Of a DNA stretch of 14,863 nucleotides, positions 1-7,754 are shown piece after piece; position 1 is the stretch's first letter; the number at the start of each line of letters is the position of its first letter. A model generated the notes under the pieces. The model worked only from the letters and a program-made list of their open reading frames with translations. It did no database searches and was not told where the DNA came from. The position numbers were made by a program, and so were the translations under genes. This DNA is from an uncultured Parabacteroides sp. (GTDB taxonomy: Bacteria > Bacteroidota > Bacteroidia > Bacteroidales > Tannerellaceae): assembly GCF_905196875.1 (NCBI RefSeq), contig NZ_CAJJWO010000101.1:1-14863 (forward strand), read 5' to 3'.

Positions 1-1419
1 TGATACATTATATTCAGAGAAGAATCCGCCATTCATCGCCGCTGTTATAGGGCGTGTCGGGTCCATCTTCTTTACAACGTCGTACATACGGCGAACCATT
101 TCGCATCCGTTTTCAGTACCCTGCATCGGCTCTTCGTTGAATACGGACCAGAGGATTACACTCGGGCAGTTACGGTCGCGTCGAACCTGCCATTCCAGTT
201 GCCGTACATATTCGGGAGATGTGTTGAACAGTCGGTTTTCATCCAGTAGCATGATTCCCATGCTGTCGCAGGCAGCCATAAATTCTTTGGGCACCGGGTT
301 ATGCGCAACACGATAAGCATTAACACCCATTTCCTTCAATTTACGCAGGCGGAATTCCCATAAAGCATCCGGAACAGCTACGCCGACTCCGGCATGGTCC
401 TGATGATTACATACGCCTTTTATTTTGATATTTTCTTCATTCAACCAGAATCCGGTTTTGTTATCGAAACGGATAGTCCGGAAACCGCATCTGGTTTCCA
501 CCTTATCCGATTCGGTTCCATTTTGCTTTACAACGGTTTTAACCTTGTAAAGTGCAGGACTGTCCGGCGACCAGAGTCGAGGGTCGGACACTGCCAGTGA
601 GAGATTGGCGATACCCTCTCTCAAAGCCCCTACAGAAAGCTTTTCTGTTTGTGTTGTAAGTAGTTTCCCGTCTGGGGTAAATAAAGTAACTTCTACTTCT
701 CCGCTTGCCGAAAGTTTTCCGCTATTATATAAAGATACTTCTACCGGTATTTCCCATTCCTTCTCTGATTTCTTCACAGGATTGGCAAAAACACCGTCAG
801 TGATGATATGCAGAGGTGAACGTTTTACCAGCCAGGTATGGCGGTAAATACCGGCTCCTTCATACCACCAGCCCTCCTGGGCATCCGCATCCACACGTAC
901 GGCAATGGTATTTACATCGTCACCATAAGTTGCATAGGGAGTGATGTCTATATACATTGACGTGTAGCCGCACCAGTTGCGATGCAGTACGGTTCCGTTT
1001 ACCCAGATCGTTGCATGGGTTGCGATACCGTCAAACTGTATTTCCAGATGTTTTCCTTTATCTTCGGGAGACAGTTTGAATTTACGGCGGTACCAGCCGA
1101 AACCACGGTTGTAGTATCCTTGCGAAAGATTAGCATCAGGGTCTAGGTTTCCTTCAATTGCCCAGTCGTGAGGAAGGTCTACGATGCGCCAGGAAGAATC
1201 GTCGTAGTTCGGGGAAGCGGCTCCGCTCACATATCCGGCTTTGGCGTTCCGGTAAGTGGCATTATGTCCTTTGATAACAGGGTAGGGAATATCTCCCAAA
1301 TGGAAGCTCCAACCTTTATCCAAAGACAGGACTTCGCGGGTGGTTACTTTTTCCTGTGCATAAGCCTGCAAAGAGAAGCTGATGCATAAAAGAAGTAGAA
1401 AACTTTTGAGTGTTGTCAT
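1..1419 (-). CDS. Secreted glycoside hydrolase family 2 (beta-galactosidase type), C-terminus cut off by window edge
   Basis: The reading frame is open from ATG at 1419 to the window edge, giving 473 residues with no stop, so the C-terminal part is missing. Residues 1-22 form a signal peptide ending AYA|QE, so the enzyme is probably periplasmic or exported. The GH2 order is visible: a sugar-binding jelly roll (about 30-200, with LPHDW at 82-86 and GAGIYRH at 188-194), an immunoglobulin-like domain (about 205-315), and the start of the TIM barrel (about 320 on). The catalytic acid/base is E429 in WSVFNEEP. The nucleophile lies beyond the edge. The DENRLFNTSPEY segment (393-404) and the layout recall the long Bacteroides GH2 enzymes that carry a DUF4982 domain after the barrel, but that domain is not in view. 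It lies downstream of a terminator and has its own candidate promoter, so it may not belong to the PUL transcript. Beta-galactosidase is the likeliest activity; other beta-glycosidases are possible. Confidence 0.93.
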   Translation of the reverse strand, partial: MTTLKSFLLLLCISFSLQAYAQEKVTTREVLSLDKGWSFHLGDIPYPVIKGHNATYRNAKAGYVSGAASPNYDDSSWRIVDLPHDWAIEGNLDPDANLSQGYYNRGFGWYRRKFKLSPEDKGKHLEIQFDGIATHATIWVNGTVLHRNWCGYTSMYIDITPYATYGDDVNTIAVRVDADAQEGWWYEGAGIYRHTWLVKRSPLHIITDGVFANPVKKSEKEWEIPVEVSLYNSGKLSASGEVEVTLFTPDGKLLTTQTEKLSVGALREGIANLSLAVSDPRLWSPDSPALYKVKTVVKQNGTESDKVETRCGFRTIRFDNKTGFWLNEENIKIKGVCNHQDHAGVGVAVPDALWEFRLRKLKEMGVNAYRVAHNPVPKEFMAACDSMGIMLLDENRLFNTSPEYVRQLEWQVRRDRNCPSVILWSVFNEEPMQGTENGCEMVRRMYDVVKKMDPTRPITAAMNGGFFSEYNVS

Positions 1420-1457
1420 AGTTTTTGTTATATTTTATTTCTAAGGATATTAGTGCT

Positions 1458-1465
1458 CAAAAATA
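1458..1465 (-). promoter_or_regulatory. Candidate Bacteroides -7 promoter element for the left GH2 gene
   Basis: On the minus strand this reads TATTTTTG, an exact match to the Bacteroides primary-sigma -7 consensus TAnnTTTG. It would place a transcript start near 1451 and leave a leader of about 30 bases before ATG at 1419. No clear TTTG is present at the -33 spacing, so the call rests on one element. Its position between the upstream terminator and the GH2 start supports it. Confidence 0.45.
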
Positions 1466-1500
1466 GTGAAATATACAGTTTGTTTTCCTATTTACTTGGA

Positions 1501-1529
1501 TAAAAAGCTACGCAAAGGTTTTCGTAGCT
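1501..1529 (-). terminator. Intrinsic terminator at the end of the PUL enzyme genes
   Basis: On the minus strand a perfect 7-bp stem AGCTACG/CGTAGCT (arms 1523-1529 and 1506-1512) encloses a 10-base loop and is followed directly by a run of T. The first arm starts at the last base of the TGA stop codon of the GH2 gene (1529-1531). The layout is that of a Rho-independent terminator separating this gene from the next GH2. Confidence 0.7.
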
Positions 1530-4480
1530 CATTTGAAGTTTAGTTGCAGCCATCCGGCAACATCACCATCTTCGGCAATATAAGCATCCAGGTATTTTGT
1601 CCTGTTTGCATCATAATTCAGATAGAACTCATTGCCTGAATCGGAATAGTTAGCAATCAGGAAGGAGACATATTCCGGTAGCACCCAGGCTCTCAGATGT
1701 TGTTTTCCATTTGACTCTATAGTGACTGTATCTCCTTTTTCATTTATGAAATTCCCGGTTATTATATACTGTTTGGTTGACCTGAAATCATTGGAGCCAT
1801 ATTCATTACCGTCTCTGCTGTAACTGTGCTTAGGGATGACTCTTTGTGCCAGATAATTACTTGAGGTTTCCGGGTAAAAGGCTTTTGCAATACCTTCTGT
1901 ACGTCCGATATGGTCGTCCGGATAAACACTCCACAAGGATTTTCGTTTCCACCCTAGTGTATTGTACGCTTTAGGTAGATTGAACCCTATCCCGATCTGA
2001 CGAATGCCATTGCCGATTTTGGAAATATTCAGGACATAGTCGATGCGGAGTCTTTCGTCGTTATCAATGGAATATACTAATTCTACCGGATTTACACCAT
2101 ATTTACCGTGTATTGTAATTGAGATGCCATTCTCTGTATGTTCCAAGCTTTCGGATTCTAGTGTCCAGCCGGTCAGGGGGGCAGAGGTAAAACCGACTTC
2201 TTCTCCCGAACGCTCCTGTGGTATGTAATTGATTACTTCATTCTCTTTCAAATGAGGAATGGCATACATATTTACCGGCCCGGTTATAATTTGTTCTCCT
2301 TTTTTCTTTACAGAGACTAGCATACCGGTCGTCCGGGAAAAGGTATATTGAATATCTTTTGAAGTAATCTGGTATAAAGAATCCGAGGATATGACTTTTA
2401 CTTCTCCTTTCGATAATCCGGGCATGGGGTAATAAGGTAAATAGTGTTTTGGTATTTTCCAGATAGCCAGGTCAAACCCCCGTCTGTCTCTCATCGTGAT
2501 TGTGAGGGTATCTCCTTTTACGTTGTGAGGTATGCGGAGAGTTCCCTGCGTTCCGGGAGCCATATCGATTTCTGTCATCCCTTGCTGATCCATATCTTTC
2601 CATAACATTTCTATTTGGTTGGCATTTTGTGTGTTGTAGCGGTTTTCAAGAGTGATCAGTGTTTCATTACCGGAACTTTGGAAATGCTTACTGGTCACAA
2701 TAATAGGAGAGTAGCTCATTTTCATATGCCAGAATTCCGGCTTTTCCCTTCTGAATCCGTCGACTACTCCCCAGGGGCCATACCCACAGGGCTTGTTTCC
2801 TTTCGGATAAAACATTTCATCGGTACATCCCCAGATACCTAATCCGGTAATAGAGGGAGATTCCTGAATAAAGTCGACGAAATATTTAAGATAATCCCCC
2901 CACATATCCCTTAGTCCCGGATCAGTTATGTTTTCGGAAGTGTTATAGCAATTCAAGTGAAGAGCTTCTCCGAATATGATCGGGCGGAAATAATTTTCGA
3001 ATGCCATAAGCCCTTTCCAGCCGGGATAATGCTTGGTTCCGATGTCGGTTGCTTTTATAATTCCGTGTGTTTCAGAATGGGAGAATTTAACCGGAATATC
3101 AGGTGTTAACTCTTTGGCCAGAAGTAAACTGTTATAAAATTTAGGTTTCCAATCGCTTTCATTTCCTAGCGACCAGAGTAAAATACAAGGATGTGACCGG
3201 TCTCTGGTTACCATCGATTTGAAGCTATAGAAAATCTGATGAATCCGGTCGTATGAATCTTCTCCGGATTCCCAGCAGACGGGAGCCTCATCTTCTACAA
3301 AAATACCGTAACGATCGCATAGATCCAGCATATAACTGTCAGGGGGATAATGCGAAGTGCGGATGAAATTGCAATTAGCATTACGCAGTTGTTCGATATC
3401 CCGGTGTAAAGAGGCAGTATCTTTTATGGCACGTCCATCGTAAGCAGAGATATCATGGCGGGAGACACCCCTTAGTTTAACCGGCTGATTATTTACATAT
3501 AATATATTTCCTTTTATTTCTATTTTCCTGAAGCCGAAGTTCTTTTTTATGACCTCAGTCTTTTCATTGTCCTTAAACAGTGCGACTTCAACAGTATATA
3601 GGAAAGGGGTTTCTGCATGCCATAACTTGGGGGTATTTATAATGACCGGATTTAATTGTTTAAGTCTCATTTTCTCATTGTAGACTATTTTTTCATTCAT
3701 GGGTAAGCCTTCTATACCTCTTTCTTTTACTGTTACTTCAACTTTTTGATTTTTCTGTTTACCGGATAATGAGACATGTATATTCAATGTGCCCTGATCC
3801 AGGTTGTCTGATAATTTTGCGTCACAGTACAGATCGTTGATATAGGTTTGAGGTACCGAAATCAATTCGACCCCACGTAATATTCCCCCTGCCTGGTGTT
3901 TGGCATAATGGGAGATTTTTGATATTTCACTTGCCAGAGATTCGCTTCGTACATAAACCATCAACTGGTTTTTCCCTGAAGAAAGATAAGGAGTCAGCTC
4001 TTTTTCAAACTGTGTCATTGATCCGATATGCCCTCCTACATATTTCCCATTAAGAAAAATCCGGCATTCACTTTCTACAGCTCCGAACCGGAGTAATGTT
4101 TTTTGATTTATCCAGTCGGAAGGTAGAGAGAATTCTTTGTAATATCCGGCCCATTTTCCGGGTTCTACCTGGAAAGATTCCATATACCATTCCGAGGGAA
4201 CATTGATGGTATGCCACTGGGTATTTGTTTTCTTTTTCCCATCAAACGGACTGTCTATTTTGTTTGTAAATAGCCAACTCCCATTTAATGATATGCTGGT
4301 TTGTTTGACTCCTTCTACGAAAGTAGGGATTGGGGTATGTATGCTTTTTGTTTTTTCGCTTAGAACAGGGTATAAGGTCTTAACTGTTCTAAATGTAAAT
4401 ATAGAATCATTTTGATGAGCATTTGTATAAATGCCCATCAAAATAAATAGAATAACAAAATAGAGTTTCCTGATTTTCAT
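1529..4480 (-). CDS. Secreted LacZ-like GH2 beta-galactosidase
   Basis: A 983-residue exported GH2 enzyme predicted to remove terminal beta-linked galactose. A signal peptide covers about residues 1-21. The LacZ domain order can be followed: jelly roll (about 60-210), immunoglobulin-like domain (about 215-320), TIM barrel (about 325-595), a further beta domain, and a C-terminal beta-sandwich (about 700-980) resembling LacZ domain 5 (Bgal_small_N). Motifs match LacZ: GVSRHD (338-343, LacZ GVNRHE), RTSHYP (374-379), WSLGNES with acid/base E441, RPIIFGEALH with nucleophile E505, and an aromatic W550. The residues aligned to the LacZ metal ligands E416 and H418 appear to be C402 and E404, so that Mg site may be absent. 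The start lies 26 bases after the GH35 stop, which implies co-transcription, and a terminator follows at once. The bases are AT-rich compared with the left GH2. Beta-galactosidase is favoured; activity on a related beta-linked sugar cannot be excluded. Confidence 0.93.
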   Translation of the reverse strand: MKIRKLYFVILFILMGIYTNAHQNDSIFTFRTVKTLYPVLSEKTKSIHTPIPTFVEGVKQTSISLNGSWLFTNKIDSPFDGKKKTNTQWHTINVPSEWYMESFQVEPGKWAGYYKEFSLPSDWINQKTLLRFGAVESECRIFLNGKYVGGHIGSMTQFEKELTPYLSSGKNQLMVYVRSESLASEISKISHYAKHQAGGILRGVELISVPQTYINDLYCDAKLSDNLDQGTLNIHVSLSGKQKNQKVEVTVKERGIEGLPMNEKIVYNEKMRLKQLNPVIINTPKLWHAETPFLYTVEVALFKDNEKTEVIKKNFGFRKIEIKGNILYVNNQPVKLRGVSRHDISAYDGRAIKDTASLHRDIEQLRNANCNFIRTSHYPPDSYMLDLCDRYGIFVEDEAPVCWESGEDSYDRIHQIFYSFKSMVTRDRSHPCILLWSLGNESDWKPKFYNSLLLAKELTPDIPVKFSHSETHGIIKATDIGTKHYPGWKGLMAFENYFRPIIFGEALHLNCYNTSENITDPGLRDMWGDYLKYFVDFIQESPSITGLGIWGCTDEMFYPKGNKPCGYGPWGVVDGFRREKPEFWHMKMSYSPIIVTSKHFQSSGNETLITLENRYNTQNANQIEMLWKDMDQQGMTEIDMAPGTQGTLRIPHNVKGDTLTITMRDRRGFDLAIWKIPKHYLPYYPMPGLSKGEVKVISSDSLYQITSKDIQYTFSRTTGMLVSVKKKGEQIITGPVNMYAIPHLKENEVINYIPQERSGEEVGFTSAPLTGWTLESESLEHTENGISITIHGKYGVNPVELVYSIDNDERLRIDYVLNISKIGNGIRQIGIGFNLPKAYNTLGWKRKSLWSVYPDDHIGRTEGIAKAFYPETSSNYLAQRVIPKHSYSRDGNEYGSNDFRSTKQYIITGNFINEKGDTVTIESNGKQHLRAWVLPEYVSFLIANYSDSGNEFYLNYDANRTKYLDAYIAEDGDVAGWLQLNFK

Positions 4481-4506
4481 CCTTTGATTTTATAGTATTC
4501 AGATCT

Positions 4507-7167
4507 TTATTGATTCTTTACATCAAACCGATATTCTTGTTTTACTTTAATATTAGACATTGAGGGAACCACACATTCTGCCGGAATCACATTATTTTCA
4601 AAGTAAATAGGTGCATCAGCCGATTTCAATCCATCTATACGGATAACCATCGGATTAATATCAATGGCTTCGTTCAAGCGACTCAGGCTGACTATCCATT
4701 CTGTTCCGTCATAGTAGGAGTCTGCTACCAAATTCCCATTTAGATAGGTGTTGGCTACGTCTCCCTGGTAAGAAATATACATGCGGGTTTCCTCATCGCT
4801 ACAAACGGGTGCAGGAGCTTTTACTTCGTAGAGTCCCAGATGTTCTTCCGGAGCAAAAGCGGAAGGTTTTTTCTTCCCGGTTGTTGGAACTACAGGTTTG
4901 TTGCCGGCTGATAACCAGGTTGGATCGGTGTTCCAGACGATACGTTTACCATTTTTGAGGAGAACTTCAATTTCCGCACTGATTTCTTTGTTGTCAGGAA
5001 GAGTAAACTCAATCGTGTTATCACCTTCTTGAACAAAGGTTGTTACATTGGCATAGGAATAATCTCCTATAACCGTAGTTTTCGTTTCTTTTCCGTTGAT
5101 CTTGCAATTTGCTGTTTTCAGTGATACATAACGTAAATAAGCCCGTTCTACCTGCGAGAAAGTATTCAGTGAGAACTGGCGTTTGACGATGTTCCCTTCT
5201 GCCGGACGTATCCACTGACTTTCCTCCATAGGAGTAATCTGCCGGAATGAGGCGTGTAAATTACGCGCGTCACTACGGAACGTTTGCTGTTTGAAGTTAC
5301 CGTCTTTATATATCCAAATGTCTGTCGACGGTTGATCGTCTATCAGAGTGATCTTATCGTTATCGCAGATTAATGAGGAGTTGGTAATAGAGACAAACTC
5401 TTTGCCTTTAACAGTTCCTTTCCAGATATGATCCGACTCTTCTTCTGTAAGTGTAATAAAACGTACTATAGAGCCATTCTCTTTTGTAATTTCTATGACA
5501 CACTCTTTTCCCGGGGTTAATTGATTGACGAAATATCCATCCTTCTCTTTCCGGTAAGTACCGTTTTTCACATCTATCTTCCGGATATCTTTATTTTCTA
5601 TTAAATATTCTCCCGGTATAGCATCATCTTCGAAGAAGAAATAGGTATTGTTATTTCCTTCTTTCATGGAACATATTGGCTGTGTCGTTGAATATTTCAG
5701 CAGGATATTGCTCAATTGCTGATTGAACGGCCAAAGAAAGTAAGTGCCGTTTTTCACTGTTACCTTTTGGCGTGGAATGCGCAGGATCTCATTTTTCAGT
5801 TTGATGGAGAACTGAACATTTTTATAGTCTTTCCGGCTATGTTTATACAGATAATTTGAACAGAACAGATAACCGGTAGTTTCGTTTAGTCGTACTGCCC
5901 ATTGTAAATTATTCCTGTCCTGATTGCTTGTAGGAAGATAGGCTACAGCCGGGGCGAGCGCTGTTCCAAAATCATTCATAAAATAGTTATATTTCTTTGT
6001 TTCCTGCATGACTGTTCCCAAAGTGCCGAATTCACGGATTGGCGCCTGATAATCGTAACTGACACGAGGGCCGGATGATTGATAGGTACTTACTTTGCCA
6101 ACAGGGTTGGTGCCGCCGGTGTACATATAATATCCCATCATATTGGCTCCGCATCCCAAACGTAGGTTGATATTTTCGCCTGCCATTTCTTCCGGAACAA
6201 CAGCCCGGCGTTGGTAGAAGGCTGTGGTGCCTACACCTATTTCACAGGTAAAGAAGGGGGAGTCATTATTTTCTCCGCTCAATGACTCAACATCTCCTTC
6301 TATTTTGATAATATCGGTACCGATATTATCCGAAAGACGATTGTAAGTGAAGAATTCAAAATTAGAAGTTGGTATCTCATTCTTTCCGGAAGCAGTCCAG
6401 GGAGCCTCGATATAGAAACCAGCATAAGGTATAATTTCTCCTTTCGGATATTCGCTGTCCATCCAGTGGGTCATAGAATAAACAGGAACATCAAATCCTA
6501 TTTCTACAGCCATTTTTTTCAAATTGAGCAGATGTGAAATGATCATTCCGGGACGTACATATTCGTTTTCCAACTGAAGTGCCATGATAGGGCCGCCGTC
6601 TTTCCACAGTAATCCTTTTACCTGGTCGTATACAGCCTGATACCACCTGCGTGTATATTCAAGATATAAAGGATCGTTTGAGCGGGTTACCAGATTTTTA
6701 TTATTGACGATCCAATCCGGTAATCCACCGTTCTTTATCTCTGCATTGCAGTAAGGACCGAAACGTAGGTGCACTTTCATGTCCAGCTTTTTACACAACT
6801 CGACAAAACGACGGAGATTAAGCTGTCCTTCCCAGGATAGTTCGCCTTCAAATTCTTCGTGAAGCGACCAGATACAGTAAGTAGCTACAATATCGATGCC
6901 GGATGCTTTCATTTTCAATAATGCATCTTTCCAATATCTGGAGTCCATCCGGTTGTAATGGATTTCTCCCATAACAGGAAGTTGAGGGATACCGCCTTCT
7001 TCCATATACAGGTTGTTTACACGGATTTCCTTTCCTGCTGTACCGGGGTTTCCTAATTCAAGGTATTTTACAGGTATAGGAGTAATATGACTCAGGTCTA
7101 TTTTATATTGACTGTAGACAGGAGACAAAGCAGCCATTGATAGACACGCAATAATCAAGTATTTCAT
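4507..7167 (-). CDS. Secreted GH35 beta-galactosidase with long C-terminal extension
   Basis: An 886-residue GH35 enzyme, predicted to cleave terminal beta-galactose with retention of configuration. Residues 1-19 are a signal peptide (VYS|Q). The TIM barrel at about 50-390 carries GH35 signatures: GEIHYNR (67-73), TYCIWSLHE (96-104), RFGPYCNAEIKNGGLPDW (135-152), LQLENEY with acid/base E202, and FFTCEIG with nucleophile E309. The C-terminal half is long for a bacterial GH35 (often near 600 residues). It appears to hold a middle beta region, a sugar-binding-like jelly roll near 650-735 and a final jelly roll near 780-860 (ISYQGDVANTYLNG, DGTEW). These may position branched or bulky glycans. 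The gene follows a 93-base gap containing a large hairpin after the small lipoprotein, and the LacZ-like GH2 follows 26 bases after its stop, so the two enzymes are probably made together. No Shine-Dalgarno is present. Confidence 0.94.
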   Translation of the reverse strand: MKYLIIACLSMAALSPVYSQYKIDLSHITPIPVKYLELGNPGTAGKEIRVNNLYMEEGGIPQLPVMGEIHYNRMDSRYWKDALLKMKASGIDIVATYCIWSLHEEFEGELSWEGQLNLRRFVELCKKLDMKVHLRFGPYCNAEIKNGGLPDWIVNNKNLVTRSNDPLYLEYTRRWYQAVYDQVKGLLWKDGGPIMALQLENEYVRPGMIISHLLNLKKMAVEIGFDVPVYSMTHWMDSEYPKGEIIPYAGFYIEAPWTASGKNEIPTSNFEFFTYNRLSDNIGTDIIKIEGDVESLSGENNDSPFFTCEIGVGTTAFYQRRAVVPEEMAGENINLRLGCGANMMGYYMYTGGTNPVGKVSTYQSSGPRVSYDYQAPIREFGTLGTVMQETKKYNYFMNDFGTALAPAVAYLPTSNQDRNNLQWAVRLNETTGYLFCSNYLYKHSRKDYKNVQFSIKLKNEILRIPRQKVTVKNGTYFLWPFNQQLSNILLKYSTTQPICSMKEGNNNTYFFFEDDAIPGEYLIENKDIRKIDVKNGTYRKEKDGYFVNQLTPGKECVIEITKENGSIVRFITLTEEESDHIWKGTVKGKEFVSITNSSLICDNDKITLIDDQPSTDIWIYKDGNFKQQTFRSDARNLHASFRQITPMEESQWIRPAEGNIVKRQFSLNTFSQVERAYLRYVSLKTANCKINGKETKTTVIGDYSYANVTTFVQEGDNTIEFTLPDNKEISAEIEVLLKNGKRIVWNTDPTWLSAGNKPVVPTTGKKKPSAFAPEEHLGLYEVKAPAPVCSDEETRMYISYQGDVANTYLNGNLVADSYYDGTEWIVSLSRLNEAIDINPMVIRIDGLKSADAPIYFENNVIPAECVVPSMSNIKVKQEYRFDVKNQ

Positions 7168-7195
7168 TCGTATGTTTTTTAAGATTAGTATTTTG

Positions 7196-7250
7196 AAAGA
7201 GGGGGATTATGGGCTGTATTAGTATACAAGCTTTTATAATTCCCCTCTTT
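7196..7250 (-). repeat. Long intercistronic hairpin between the small lipoprotein and GH35
   Basis: Inverted-repeat arms 7196-7210 and 7236-7250 pair over 15 positions: AAAGAGGGG with CCCCTCTTT, one non-Watson-Crick pair (C-A in the minus transcript), then ATTAT with ATAAT. The 25-base interior can fold further (GCTTGTAT against ATACAGC with one bulge), so nearly the whole 55 bases is one hairpin. In the transcript it begins 10 bases after the lipoprotein stop. No clean U-run follows, so it is more likely an attenuator, RNA stabiliser or processing site than a full terminator. Confidence 0.7.
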
Positions 7251-7260
7251 TGAGTAATAA

Positions 7261-7713
7261 TTACTTATTAATTGCAATAATGTTGATCTTCCATTCAATA
7301 TTGGAGCCATCAGCAGCTACAACAAGATAACTAAATTCTTTTCCTGAAAAATCTTCGGGAGTTCCTAATACCGGAGCTCCATTAAGGGGACGGATCGATG
7401 CTCCTGCTGAAATATCTGTCAGGCAGACTATGTTGGCCAATGATACTTTTTCCCGTATTTCAGATGTGAATTTATCTGTTACAGCTGGTACGGTTATTGT
7501 ACAACTGATCGCATGATCTGCTATTTTATTGTCAGCAGTCAACTCTACAACTCTTAGCTGTTCTGCGGCTTCATCCCACCAACGATATTCGAATTTCACG
7601 TTCGTGATTTCAGCTTTATCTGAAGTAGGTAGATCGTCTAATCCCATTTTAAGACAGGAAGAGATAGAGATCACGAACAGGATATATAAAGCGAATCTTA
7701 CTATATTTTTCAT
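7261..7713 (-). CDS. Small SusD-associated lipoprotein (DUF5018-like)
   Basis: A 150-residue protein with a lipoprotein signal peptide; the lipobox SISSC puts the lipidated cysteine at C20. Acidic residues soon after it (GLDD, 24-27) are compatible with surface export. The rest looks like one compact beta domain: an aromatic-rich strand FEYRWW (41-46), a central region with SIRPL (106-110), and a closing segment with DFSGKE and AADGS near 121-137. That closing pattern recalls Ig-like domains of the DUF5018 group found in lipoproteins next to SusD; I recognise the pattern but could not search it. It starts 41 bases after susD and precedes the GH35 across a hairpin. By position it occupies the SusE/SusF slot, so a surface glycan-binding or complex-stabilising role is inferred. 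It has no visible catalytic motif and is far smaller than SusE or SusF. Confidence 0.8.
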   Translation of the reverse strand: MKNIVRFALYILFVISISSCLKMGLDDLPTSDKAEITNVKFEYRWWDEAAEQLRVVELTADNKIADHAISCTITVPAVTDKFTSEIREKVSLANIVCLTDISAGASIRPLNGAPVLGTPEDFSGKEFSYLVVAADGSNIEWKINIIAINK

Positions 7714-7754
7714 GTGATAATGTTTTTATAGTTTTGTTATTGATTTATAGTTTA

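Noticed and set aside
394..1389. Plus-strand open frames opposite the left GH2
   Set aside because: They lie antisense to a continuous, well-conserved GH2 frame that runs to the window edge, and they encode nothing recognisable.
7196..7250. Invertible (phase-variable) promoter flanked by inverted repeats
   Set aside because: The arms are only 25 bases apart, far closer than in known Bacteroides invertons, and the interior holds no TAnnTTTG element and no recombinase gene is nearby. A hairpin explains it better.
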